Assembly: GCA_947498815.1 (NCBI GenBank)
Contig: CANMLU010000005.1
Coordinates: 124,001-188,000 of the forward strand
Length of the DNA: 64,000 nt
DNA from: an uncultured Aquimarina sp.
GTDB lineage: Bacteria; Bacteroidota; Bacteroidia; Flavobacteriales; Flavobacteriaceae
Reading direction: 5' to 3'
A program made the translations under genes and the position numbers. How positions within the stretch are numbered: position 1 is the stretch's first letter; every line of letters begins with the position of its first letter. Below are positions 7,659 to 16,242 of the stretch, piece by piece. The notes beneath the pieces were generated by a model that was not told the DNA's origin, searched no databases, and saw nothing but the letters and a program-made list of their open reading frames with translations.

Positions 7659-9140
7659 ATGAGTACACCCCCTATACCCTATAAGCATACTGAATTGACT
7701 TTTCAGGTAATGGTAGATGCATCACCAAATGCATTGATCTTGGTTAATAAAGAAGGTAAGATAGTATATACCAATGCCTTTGCCGAAAAACTCTTTCAAT
7801 ACCAAAGAGTTGAAATCATAGGTCAGAAAATAGAAGTATTAATGCCTGCAAGGTTCGAAAAATACCATCCTGGCTTGGTAAAATCTTTTTTTACTTCTCC
7901 GGAATTTAGAAGAATGGGAGAAGGTCGTGAACTATTTGCATTAAAGAAAGATAAGACTGAATTTCCGGTAGAAATCGGTCTTAATCCCATTGTTACTGTA
8001 GATGGTACTTTGGTTTTGGCTACCATTATGGATATTACCGAACGTAAAAAAGCAGAAGAACGTTTTCGTTTGGTGGTCGAATCCGCGCCAAATGCAATGG
8101 TGTTGGTGGACAAAAAAGGAATCATAAAACTTGTCAATTCAAGAACCGAAAAATTATTCAGATATCGTCGAGAAGAACTTCTGGAACAAAAAATAGAGAT
8201 ATTGATTCCTAAAGAGGTAAGAGAAAATCATCCCAAATATCGAAAAGAATTTTCTAAGAACCCAGAAGTTCGCTCAATGGGTGCCGGAAGGGATCTCTAT
8301 GCTGTAGATAGAGATAACAATAGGTTTCCTGTAGAAATAGGTCTTAATCCTATTGAAACTTTTGAGGGAAAAATGGTTCTTGCTTCGATAATTGATATTA
8401 CTGAAAGAAAAAAGGCAGAAGAAATTTCTGCCAATTATACTAAAAAACTTGAAAACAAAAATAAGGAGCTCGAACAGTTTACTTTTATAGCCTCTCATGA
8501 TCTGCTAGAACCTCTTAAATCAATTTCAGGCCTGACCGAAATACTCACCGAAGGCTATTATGAGAAATTTGATGAAGAAGGCCAAAACTCACTGAGCTTT
8601 TTGAATGAATCTACAGAACGCATGAAAGAGCTTATCACTGCTCTATTGAATTATAGTAGATTAGGACAGAAATCAACCATAGAAAAAGTTGATTGTACCG
8701 AACTATTGGAGGAAATCAAGGTAGATTTAGCCTCTTCAATTGCACAAATGAATGTTAATTTAAAAATTGAATCATTACCAGAGGTATGGGGCTATAAAAC
8801 CGAATTAAGATTACTTTTTCAAAATCTAATCAGCAATGCCATAAAGTTTAGAAAAAAAGATAAGAATCCTAATATCACTGTTTCTTCACAAAAAATAAAT
8901 CAAATCTGGCAATTTGCTGTAGAAGATGATGGAATTGGTATGGACATGAAATTTGCCAATAAAATTTTTACCATTTTTCAACAATTAAATCCCAAAAATG
9001 AATATCAAGGTACCGGTATTGGCCTTTCACATTGTAAAAAAATTGTAGCATTACATGATGGTGATATTTGGGTCACCTCTCAACTTAATGAAGGAAGTAC
9101 TTTCTATTTCACTATAAATACGAAACCCCAGAAATCATGA
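7659..9140 (+). CDS. Two-PAS sensor histidine kinase
   Basis: The protein has 493 residues and no membrane helix, so it is a soluble sensor. Two PAS domains of nearly the same sequence lie at about 15-130 and 137-253, each ending in DITERKKAEE; their repeated ASPNALILVN/SAPNAMVLVD starts show an internal duplication. A short coiled segment leads to the HisKA helix FIASHDLLEPLKSIS, with phospho-His at about 280. The ATPase domain follows, with N box LISNAIKF, G1 VEDDGIGMD and G2 GTGIGLSHCKKIV. The stop overlaps the start of the next gene, a receiver protein, by four bases. The sensed signal is unknown. Confidence 0.9.
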   Translation: MSTPPIPYKHTELTFQVMVDASPNALILVNKEGKIVYTNAFAEKLFQYQRVEIIGQKIEVLMPARFEKYHPGLVKSFFTSPEFRRMGEGRELFALKKDKTEFPVEIGLNPIVTVDGTLVLATIMDITERKKAEERFRLVVESAPNAMVLVDKKGIIKLVNSRTEKLFRYRREELLEQKIEILIPKEVRENHPKYRKEFSKNPEVRSMGAGRDLYAVDRDNNRFPVEIGLNPIETFEGKMVLASIIDITERKKAEEISANYTKKLENKNKELEQFTFIASHDLLEPLKSISGLTEILTEGYYEKFDEEGQNSLSFLNESTERMKELITALLNYSRLGQKSTIEKVDCTELLEEIKVDLASSIAQMNVNLKIESLPEVWGYKTELRLLFQNLISNAIKFRKKDKNPNITVSSQKINQIWQFAVEDDGIGMDMKFANKIFTIFQQLNPKNEYQGTGIGLSHCKKIVALHDGDIWVTSQLNEGSTFYFTINTKPQKS

Positions 9141-9562
9141 AAAAAATCAGAGGTTTAGATTGTATCATATTGATAGATGATGATAAGATTACCAATTTTA
9201 TTAATAAAAAAGTAATCAACCGTGCCGATATAGATGTCACTATAAAAATTAATAGTTCTGTTCCTGAAGCATTGAATTACTTAAAAGGAATGAGTAAACA
9301 ACCCGTAGAAGAATTTCCCAGACCAGGAATTATATTTTTGGATGTCAATATGCCAGGAATGGATGGTTGGGATTTTATCGATGAATACAAAAAACTACCT
9401 CATGAACAAAAGAAAAAAATTGTAATTGCCATGCTTACCACAAGTATTAATCCTGATGATGAATATATGGCAAATGACATTCCAGAAATCAATATTTTTT
9501 TAAAAAAACCCTTAACAGTCCAAAAACTTGAAGAAACTATCTACACTTATTTCCCCTGTTAA
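9137..9562 (+). CDS. Single-domain response regulator
   Basis: This 141-residue receiver domain has no output domain. The acidic pocket is LIDDDK at residues 13-16, the phospho-acceptor Asp is in IIFLDVNMPGMDGWDF (Asp69), the conserved Thr lies in AMLTTS, and the Lys is in FLKKPLT. The long insert before IIFLDVN (KGMSKQPVEEFPRPG) is typical of the RcpA/CheY-like regulators that pair with PAS kinases in Flavobacteria. The start overlaps the kinase stop (ATGA), so the two are translationally coupled and this protein is the likely phosphate receiver. Confidence 0.9.
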   Translation: MKKIRGLDCIILIDDDKITNFINKKVINRADIDVTIKINSSVPEALNYLKGMSKQPVEEFPRPGIIFLDVNMPGMDGWDFIDEYKKLPHEQKKKIVIAMLTTSINPDDEYMANDIPEINIFLKKPLTVQKLEETIYTYFPC

Positions 9563-9579
9563 AAAATAAATCATTAAAC

Positions 9580-10881
9580 TTATACGAGTTCTGCATACAG
9601 ATCAAAATCTTCTGCTTCATATATTTTTACTGTTGCAAACTCTCCTGTTTTCAAATAAAATTTTGAAGCATCTATTAATACTTCGTTATCCACATCTGGA
9701 GAATCAAACTCTGTTCGCCCCACAAAATACTGTCCTTCTTTTCGGTCAATGACTACTTTAAACTCCTGTCCTATCTTTTGTTGATTGAGTTCCCAGGATA
9801 TTTGTGATTGAATTTCCATAATCTCATTGGCACGCTCCATTTTTACTTCCTCAGGAACATCATCCTCAAGATGATAAGCGTGGGTATTTTCTTCATGAGA
9901 ATAGGTAAAGCATCCCAAGCGTTCAAAACGCATTTCTTTTACCCAATCCCTTAAAGTTTCAAAATCTTCTTGCGTTTCTCCTGGATACCCTACAATAAGT
10001 GTGGTTCGAATCGTCATTTCTGGGACCGCAGCTCTAAAATCTTTTAAAAGTTTTGTTGTCTTGGCTTTGGTAGTACCACGACGCATTGATTTAAGTACAG
10101 CATCGGCGATATGTTGAAGTGGTATATCAATATAGTTACAAATTTTGGGCTCTTGCTTCATAATCTCCAACACATCCATAGGAAAACCCGTAGGAAATGC
10201 ATAGTGCAAACGTATCCACTCAATACCATCCACCTTTACCAATGCTTTTAACAACTCGGCAAGTTTTCTTTCTTTATATAAATCAAGACCATAATACGTA
10301 AGATCTTGGGCAATCAAGATAAGTTCTTTAACACCATCTGCTGCCAATTTTTCGGCTTCGATCACCAATTCTTCTATCGGTGTTGATTTATGCTTTCCTC
10401 GCATTAACGGAATTGCACAAAAAGAACATGGTCGATCACATCCTTCGGCTATTTTAAGGTATGCATAATTTTTGGGTGTAGTGGTTAAGCGCTCACCAAT
10501 CAACTCATGTTTATAATCGGCTCCTAATGCTTTTAGCAAACCAGGCAATTCTGTAGTTCCAAAATACTGATCAACTTCGGGGATATCTTTTTGAAGATCG
10601 GGCTTATACCGCTCAGACAAACAACCGGTCACAAAAACTTTATCTACTGCACCCTGTTCCTTTTTTTGCACATACTCCAAAATCGTATTTACAGATTCTT
10701 CTTTGGCATTAGCTATAAAACCACAAGTATTAATCACGACTATGTTTCCTTCCTCTTCATGAACAACTTCTTTATTATTGGCTCTTAATTGCCCCATTAA
10801 CACTTCGCTATCGTAAACATTTTTACTACAACCTAGTGTTACAACATTGATCTTGTTCTTTTTTAAAGTCTTTGTTCTCAT
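9580..10881 (-). CDS. rimO: Ribosomal protein S12 methylthiotransferase RimO
   Basis: This radical-SAM enzyme adds a methylthio group to an aspartate of ribosomal protein S12. The protein is 433 residues, normal length. The N-terminal MTTase domain carries three iron-sulfur cysteines: VVTLGCSKNVYDSE, INTCGFI and VTGCLSER. The radical-SAM motif CxxxCxxC is GCDRPCSFCAIPLMRGKHKS at about 145-165. The TRAM domain is at the C-terminus (QEFKVVIDRKEGQYFVGRTE). It runs convergent with the response regulator gene, whose stop is only 17 bases away. A TAnnTTTG box on the reverse strand lies at 10902-10909. Confidence 0.95.
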   Translation of the reverse strand: MRTKTLKKNKINVVTLGCSKNVYDSEVLMGQLRANNKEVVHEEEGNIVVINTCGFIANAKEESVNTILEYVQKKEQGAVDKVFVTGCLSERYKPDLQKDIPEVDQYFGTTELPGLLKALGADYKHELIGERLTTTPKNYAYLKIAEGCDRPCSFCAIPLMRGKHKSTPIEELVIEAEKLAADGVKELILIAQDLTYYGLDLYKERKLAELLKALVKVDGIEWIRLHYAFPTGFPMDVLEIMKQEPKICNYIDIPLQHIADAVLKSMRRGTTKAKTTKLLKDFRAAVPEMTIRTTLIVGYPGETQEDFETLRDWVKEMRFERLGCFTYSHEENTHAYHLEDDVPEEVKMERANEIMEIQSQISWELNQQKIGQEFKVVIDRKEGQYFVGRTEFDSPDVDNEVLIDASKFYLKTGEFATVKIYEAEDFDLYAELV

Positions 10882-10901
10882 ATCTTTTCAATAAAGGTGT
10901 G

Positions 10902-10909
10902 CAAAGATA
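10902..10909 (-). promoter_or_regulatory. Candidate -7 box TATCTTTG for rimO
   Basis: The plus strand CAAAGATA reads TATCTTTG on the reverse strand, matching TAnnTTTG, and lies 20 bases before the rimO start. I found no TTG at the normal spacing, so only the -7 element is supported. Confidence 0.4.
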
Positions 10910-11017
10910 CAAGGATTACCCAAAGTATCGACTATAAATTGAAGATCTCTATATGTTAAACACTTAGCTTTCATTAAACCTTTTGTATATTGTGTAGTCC
11001 AAACCTACAAACCCCTT

Positions 11018-12127
11018 ATGATGAACAAGATTCTTGCACCCTTACTTTTGCTATTTTTTTTAAGTATTTCGTGTTCTGATAATAGTCCTGAGGCAGAAGA
11101 CAATTCAAACTCAGGAAATCCCGACCTCGAGGATACCGGATTATATTTCCCTCCAATTAATTCTAATACCTGGGAAACGACATCCATATCGGCCTTGGGA
11201 TGGAATTCGAATAATGAAGAGCAGCTTTATAATTTCCTGGAAGAAAAAGCCACAAAGTCCTTTATTATCCTGAAAGATGGTAAAATCGTTGTTGAGAAAT
11301 ATTTTAATGGCGCCACAGCCGAAGATAATAATCCATGGTTTTCTGCTGGAAAAACTTTAACTGCTTTCACCATAGGAATCGCCCAACAAGAAGGTTTATT
11401 ATCAATTACTGAAGCTTCAAATACATATCTGGGTACTGGATGGGCCATGATTACAACAGAACAAGAAAGCGCAATCACAATTAAGAATCATTTAACCATG
11501 ACTACAGGACTCGATTATACTATTTCTAATCAAAACTGTACCAATACAGATTGTCTTACATATCTTAACGAACCTGGTGATTTCTGGTATTATCACAATG
11601 CTGGATATACCTTGTTAACCGATATATTATCTGGTGCTGTAAATCAAGAGTATAGTACGTATTTTGACATTAGATTGAAGAACAAAATAGGTATGGATGG
11701 AACATGGATAAGTATTGGATATTCAAATATATTTTATAGCACAGCCAGAAGTATGGCGCGTTTTGGTTTACTAAGCTTAAATAAAGGTATTTGGGATAAA
11801 GAAGAAATACTTTCGGATCAAAATTACTTTAATGATATGACCACTACTTCTCAAACCCTGAATAAATCTTATGGATATTTATGGTGGTTAAATGGGAAGG
11901 ACAGCTTTAGGGCGCCAACTTTGGAAATAGAAATTGCAGGAGAATTAATCCCAAATGCACCTGATGATCTTATTGCTGGTTTGGGAAGAAATGATCAAAA
12001 ACTTTATATCGTTCCCAGTCAAAATCTTGTAATTGTTAGAATGGGGGATGATACCGGAGAAGCACTGCTGGGGCCTTCAAGTTTTGACAATGAGTTATGG
12101 GAAAGAATCAATTTACTTATTAAATGA
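11018..12127 (+). CDS. Serine beta-lactamase-like lipoprotein hydrolase
   Basis: The protein has 369 residues. A lipoprotein signal (MNKILAPLLLLFFLSISC, Cys at about 19) is followed by a Ser/Asp/Asn-rich linker. The catalytic domain belongs to the class C beta-lactamase/DD-peptidase fold: the SxxK motif is SAGK (Ser109-Lys112), the YxN motif is YHN at 192-194, and the third motif region lies near IAGLGRNDQK at about 335. The expected role is an outer-membrane-anchored esterase or D-amino-acid peptidase; real lactamase activity is not implied. Two ATGs lie side by side at the start and either may be used. It converges with the TonB receptor gene, 10 bases away. Confidence 0.8.
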   Translation: MMNKILAPLLLLFFLSISCSDNSPEAEDNSNSGNPDLEDTGLYFPPINSNTWETTSISALGWNSNNEEQLYNFLEEKATKSFIILKDGKIVVEKYFNGATAEDNNPWFSAGKTLTAFTIGIAQQEGLLSITEASNTYLGTGWAMITTEQESAITIKNHLTMTTGLDYTISNQNCTNTDCLTYLNEPGDFWYYHNAGYTLLTDILSGAVNQEYSTYFDIRLKNKIGMDGTWISIGYSNIFYSTARSMARFGLLSLNKGIWDKEEILSDQNYFNDMTTTSQTLNKSYGYLWWLNGKDSFRAPTLEIEIAGELIPNAPDDLIAGLGRNDQKLYIVPSQNLVIVRMGDDTGEALLGPSSFDNELWERINLLIK

Positions 12128-12137
12128 TCTATATACC

Positions 12138-14687
12138 TTAAAAAGAAATTCTAAATATGATATTGGGAGTTATACCTAATGAAGATTCTTCTTTCTCTTC
12201 GGGTACACCTTCTTTGTCAAGTTGATAATAGGTATTAATGATATTGTTATTATCAGTAATATTCCAAACAGAAAACCCGGTATGTGCTTTTACGCCTCGG
12301 CCAATATCAAAATCATACGTTGCCGATAGATCAATTCTTAAATACTCATCCAACCTATTGCTATTTGCCCATTGATAGTTGATTTCATTATTACTATTTA
12401 TGGGAATCTCTGGCACCGGTCTTGTGGTCGGTAAACCTGAATTCCAATTCAATCCAGATGAAATTTTAAAGTCCTTATATCCATAAGATGTCCCCAAGGT
12501 AAGAGAATGTTTTATCTCGATATTATTAGGAAACTTGCGTTCATCAAATGATTCGAATGTATATTCATTTTTAACATAGGAATAGCTCATCCAAGCACTT
12601 ATATCTTTAAATCTCTTATTCAACAAAAATTCCAGACCATTAACAACATAATCACCAATACCTTTTTCGAATTCGTATTGATTTTGAAAACCTTGACTCC
12701 TTGCCGTTATATCCCGTACTTTTTTGTAATATCCTTCTGCATTGATCAACCACCCTAATCTACTATACTGTAATCCCAACGAAATTTGTTGTCCTTTTAT
12801 CACGGGTATATCATCATCATTTGCCAAAATCCATCTGCGTTTCTCTATCCCCAAAAAATCATTTTGAAAATTTATAATTTGCGAGGTGTTTTGATGTTTT
12901 AGCTCACCCAATACCTCTATATTAAAATATTTAAATACCTTTTGATTATAACTAAATCTCGGTTCTATAATGTGAGATTTGAACTTCTCATTATAATTAT
13001 ATCGTAAGCCAAAATTTAATGATGTTGTGTTTTTCGGCTTATAATACAATTGAGAAAACACACTATGTGTTCTTAACACTCTATCCCTTTTTTCTCGAAA
13101 AATGGGGGTATCTATATCATTAAGATTAGACACTCCAGTTTCAATAAACTGATATCCGTTAAGCAGGGTAATATGTTCATTAAGATCAAAATATCCTTTT
13201 AGTTTTATTCCTGTTTCGGACACTTTATTTTCTTGTAAAAATCGTTGATCTGCTTCCAGGTTTGCATTTATAGATTTAAGCCTATAATCGGTTTCATACA
13301 CTTGAATAACCGATCTCAATTTATCATTCCAATTTCTTTGATACCAAAGTCCTGCAGCGATACTACTTTGCTCAAGACTGCTTTGACGAGATTGTTGGGT
13401 GTTATTTACTATTTGATTTTCAGTAAAAATTAGTTCATTGGTAATGGTCAAAAAATTAGCACGTAGCTTATCCCTGCTTGATACATCATAATTCCAACGC
13501 AGATTCACATCATAAAAATCAAAACCAATATCCGAGGTTCGTCCTTCTTGATCTTCTACCTCACTGTCTTGAGAAATTCTTTCAAAATACTCTGCGTATG
13601 TTGGTGTTTTCACCAGATCTCTAATCGATTTCCTGGCAGTGATTTGCAAAGAAGATTTTTTTCCTATCGGCGTATCAATAAAACCATCTGCATTGATCAT
13701 GTTAACTCCAATACTGGCTTTAAAATCGTCATTGATAGCAGTTTCAGTATTCATAAGAATAGTTCCAGAAACTCCATCCGTATATTCTGGATTTGTACCA
13801 TTTTTAATTAACGTAGCCTTTCTTGTAATCAAAGGATTAATGGCCGAAATAAGTCCAAAAAAATGACCTGATTGATACATTTTTATTCCATCCCAAAATA
13901 TCAGGTTTTGATCATGAGTACCACCTCTAATATTGATATTAGACACCGTTTCATCTGCACTTTGAATTCCAGGTAATGCCTGCATGGTTTGTAAAACATC
14001 AGTTTCGATAAGCCCAGGAAGAATTCCAAAATTTTTATAATCAATTTCAAAACTTCCATCTGCAGTTTTTCCTATTCCTTTGGTGATATAGTTACCCAGT
14101 ATAACCTCGGCCAGTATTTCTGTTTTGGAATCCATAAAAATTACGGGGCACTCATCAACTTGTAAATCACCCGCCAATTGATGTATAGTTTTATATCCTA
14201 AATGTCCAATGATAATGGTTTCATCTTCGTTTTCAATCTCCAACTCAAATTGCCCGGATGTTCCAGTAATTGACGAGGTATTTTTTCCTTCGACAGATGC
14301 TCCAACAAGAGGGAGATCTGTAAAATGATCTTTTACAATTCCACAAATTACAAAAGCTGTTTTCTTTTTATTTATAACCACAAAATTGTTGGCCAGTATA
14401 CTAAAAATCAAACCAGTCTCTTGTTGTAGAGTTTCTATTATTTGTTCAAATGAAAGATCTTTTTGAATTGGTAAAACGAATATCTCTGCTATAGTGGCAT
14501 CTGCATAGGTAAACTTATATTCAAAAATAGATTCGATGTTAGAAATAGCATCGACTAGTGGGATTTTATCGGTTTGAGTTTGTGCGGATGAAGAAAAAAC
14601 GAAAAACAATACAACCAACCAAGTACAAGCTATGTTCTGCCTATTTTGACTGTTTGTTATACAATGTAATATGTTTTTCCGAATCAA
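12138..14687 (-). CDS. TonB-dependent receptor with STN signalling domain (FecA-like)
   Basis: The protein has 849 residues. Order: signal segment with core WLVVLFFVFSSSA; an STN domain at about 40-110 (IPLVDAISNIESIFEYKFTY), which contacts FecR; a carboxypeptidase-regulatory-like domain at 115-195; a plug at about 210-330 (LPGLIETDVLQTMQALPGI, then INIRGGTHDQNLIFWDGIKM); and a 22-strand-type barrel ending in FRISF. The start is odd: the only start codon that keeps the signal peptide is TTG at 14687, inside the end of the fecR gene by 47 bases, which suggests coupled translation. With the FecR and ECF genes upstream it forms a ligand-responsive uptake module. The ligand is unknown. Confidence 0.88.
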   Translation of the reverse strand: MIRKNILHCITNSQNRQNIACTWLVVLFFVFSSSAQTQTDKIPLVDAISNIESIFEYKFTYADATIAEIFVLPIQKDLSFEQIIETLQQETGLIFSILANNFVVINKKKTAFVICGIVKDHFTDLPLVGASVEGKNTSSITGTSGQFELEIENEDETIIIGHLGYKTIHQLAGDLQVDECPVIFMDSKTEILAEVILGNYITKGIGKTADGSFEIDYKNFGILPGLIETDVLQTMQALPGIQSADETVSNINIRGGTHDQNLIFWDGIKMYQSGHFFGLISAINPLITRKATLIKNGTNPEYTDGVSGTILMNTETAINDDFKASIGVNMINADGFIDTPIGKKSSLQITARKSIRDLVKTPTYAEYFERISQDSEVEDQEGRTSDIGFDFYDVNLRWNYDVSSRDKLRANFLTITNELIFTENQIVNNTQQSRQSSLEQSSIAAGLWYQRNWNDKLRSVIQVYETDYRLKSINANLEADQRFLQENKVSETGIKLKGYFDLNEHITLLNGYQFIETGVSNLNDIDTPIFREKRDRVLRTHSVFSQLYYKPKNTTSLNFGLRYNYNEKFKSHIIEPRFSYNQKVFKYFNIEVLGELKHQNTSQIINFQNDFLGIEKRRWILANDDDIPVIKGQQISLGLQYSRLGWLINAEGYYKKVRDITARSQGFQNQYEFEKGIGDYVVNGLEFLLNKRFKDISAWMSYSYVKNEYTFESFDERKFPNNIEIKHSLTLGTSYGYKDFKISSGLNWNSGLPTTRPVPEIPINSNNEINYQWANSNRLDEYLRIDLSATYDFDIGRGVKAHTGFSVWNITDNNNIINTYYQLDKEGVPEEKEESSLGITPNIIFRISF

Positions 14688-15549
14688 TTTTATATTCCAG
14701 GTCTAGAGGTAAAGTTATGGATTTTAACGCATCTTCTAAATTAGAATGCACAAAACCTCCAGTAAATATACGTGAAGTATCTATATTTTCTAAAGAAAAA
14801 ACTACATCATACTGTCGTTCAAATTCTTTTATTACTTCTTGAAAAGGCACACTTTTGAAGCTACTTATATTGTTTATCCATTGCGGTTCAATATCTAAGG
14901 TAGCATCAGAGCTAATTGTTCCATTAATCACCTTAAAAGTTGTTCCGGCTGATAAATTCTTAGTAGATCCATTATACCTTACATTTACCAGCCCTTCAAA
15001 ACACTGCACTTCAAAATATCCCTTACGACTTTTGACATTAAATTGGGTTCCCAAAACACTTACCGTACCTGTTTCGGTAATTACATCAAAGGTAGAACCT
15101 TTGGTTACTTTAAAAAAGGCCTCTCCTTTAAGAGTTACTGCTCTCTTATCCTTCCAGTTTGGCTTATTAAATACAATCTCTGATTTTGAATTAAGCATTA
15201 CAGCAGAGGCATCAGGTAATTCTATCGAAATCTTTTCTCCTGCAAGAGTATCAATATTTGAATCACTATTTAGAAAAAACAGTGACCCAACTCCTAGTAA
15301 TACAACAAATATAGCTGCAATTTTAAGGAATTGATTGTACCAGTTTTTACCACTATTATTAGTTTGCTTGGCTTTCTTATAAATTGTATCTAAACTGGCA
15401 ATCTCGGAGACCTCTGATGCTTTAAAAAGCTGCGCGCTCTCAATGATTTTGATATGCATATCATGATCATCAAGAGCAGTAAAAGCTTCTGATTCTGTTG
15501 CGGTTAATTCATCAACCAACCATTTTCTTACGAGGTCTTCTTTATTCAT
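14641..15549 (-). CDS. FecR-family anti-sigma factor
   Basis: This 302-residue inner-membrane protein has a cytosolic N-terminal part (1-85) that should bind the sigma factor, one membrane helix at about 88-108 (IAAIFVVLLGVGSLFFL) and a periplasmic FecR domain with the usual motifs: EKISIELPDASAVMLNSKSE, KRAVTLKGEAFFKV, VSVLGTQFNVKSR and the C-terminal SFKSVPFQEVIKEFERQYDV. The last part (TLPLDLEYKID) resembles DUF4974. It relays the receptor's STN signal to the sigma factor. It lies 65 bases downstream of the sigma gene and overlaps the receptor gene by 47 bases. Confidence 0.92.
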   Translation of the reverse strand: MNKEDLVRKWLVDELTATESEAFTALDDHDMHIKIIESAQLFKASEVSEIASLDTIYKKAKQTNNSGKNWYNQFLKIAAIFVVLLGVGSLFFLNSDSNIDTLAGEKISIELPDASAVMLNSKSEIVFNKPNWKDKRAVTLKGEAFFKVTKGSTFDVITETGTVSVLGTQFNVKSRKGYFEVQCFEGLVNVRYNGSTKNLSAGTTFKVINGTISSDATLDIEPQWINNISSFKSVPFQEVIKEFERQYDVVFSLENIDTSRIFTGGFVHSNLEDALKSITLPLDLEYKIDSEKHITLYNKQSK

Positions 15550-15614
15550 TTTTCATTCCTTACTATATATAAAACAACTAAGTATTTGTTTTTCCTTTTA
15601 AATTTTAAAAAAAA

Positions 15615-16133
15615 TTATTTAAACCCTTCAATTTCACTTTTCAGTTTGTTATAGGCGGTATAAATTCTATTCTCTACTGCTTTTCGTGTTACTCCTAACA
15701 TTTCTGCAATTTCTGCATGCTTTTTTCCTTCTACTTTATTTAATAGAAATGCTACCCTTTGATCTTCTGTAAGCCTACTCAAAGCTTTTTGATATTTCTG
15801 TAAGAATTGTTTTTGCTCAAGGACAAACTCCGGAGATTCATTCGTATAGTCTTTGGGTTTTATCTCTCGATGCCTAAGAACTACTTTTTGATGTTTAATT
15901 TCATTGAGCATCATGTTTTTTGCTACGCTAAAGAGAAAACCTTTTGCCTTGGAAGGGCTAACTTTATTACAGTTCTCTAATAATTTAATAAAAGCATCCT
16001 GCATTTTATCATTAGGCCCAAATGTTTCTCCGTACCTGTAATACAGGTAGTTATACAAATCCTTTGAAAATTTAGTATAGATTTTTGAAAATATCCGCTC
16101 GTCACAAACATTTTCTTCTAGCTCTTTTGGCAT
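15615..16133 (-). CDS. ECF RNA polymerase sigma factor (Fec-type)
   Basis: The start at 16133 (MPKELEENVCDERIF) gives 172 residues and fits the family. An upstream in-frame start at 16172 is possible but adds an atypical 13-residue tail. Region 2 includes FSKDLYNYLYYRYG, NDKMQDAFIKLLEN and AKGFLFSVAKNMMLNEI. Region 4 includes LSRLTEDQRVAFLLNKVEGKKHAEI and the helix-turn-helix LGVTRKAVENRIYTAYNKL. It heads the sigma/FecR/TonB receptor operon. A perfect 10-base inverted repeat (16192-16223) separates it from the divergent acidic lipoprotein gene. Confidence 0.92.
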   Translation of the reverse strand: MPKELEENVCDERIFSKIYTKFSKDLYNYLYYRYGETFGPNDKMQDAFIKLLENCNKVSPSKAKGFLFSVAKNMMLNEIKHQKVVLRHREIKPKDYTNESPEFVLEQKQFLQKYQKALSRLTEDQRVAFLLNKVEGKKHAEIAEMLGVTRKAVENRIYTAYNKLKSEIEGFK

Positions 16134-16191
16134 TTTGGGTAAATTTCTTGATGATAAATGTAAAAAAAACAATAATAAAAAAGGAGTTTTT

Positions 16192-16223
16192 GTAGGTTAG
16201 TTGTTTATATAGTACTAACCTAC
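16192..16223. promoter_or_regulatory. Inverted repeat between divergent sigma and lipoprotein genes
   Basis: GTAGGTTAGT (16192-16201) is perfectly repeated in inverse orientation as ACTAACCTAC (16214-16223), with a 12-base spacer. It lies 20 bases before the ATG at 16243 and 59 bases before the sigma start. No T tract follows on either strand, so an operator or 5' RNA hairpin is more likely than a terminator. Confidence 0.5.
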
Positions 16224-16242
16224 ACGAAAAGTATACTAAACG

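Noticed and set aside
11018-12127. Antibiotic-resistance beta-lactamase
   Set aside because: The fold is shared with many esterases and DD-peptidases; the SxxK and YxN motifs alone do not show lactam hydrolysis, and the lipoprotein anchor and context give no support.
13548-13866. Forward frames inside the TonB receptor gene
   Set aside because: They are antisense to a clearly coding receptor and lack any recognisable motif; shadows of the real frame.
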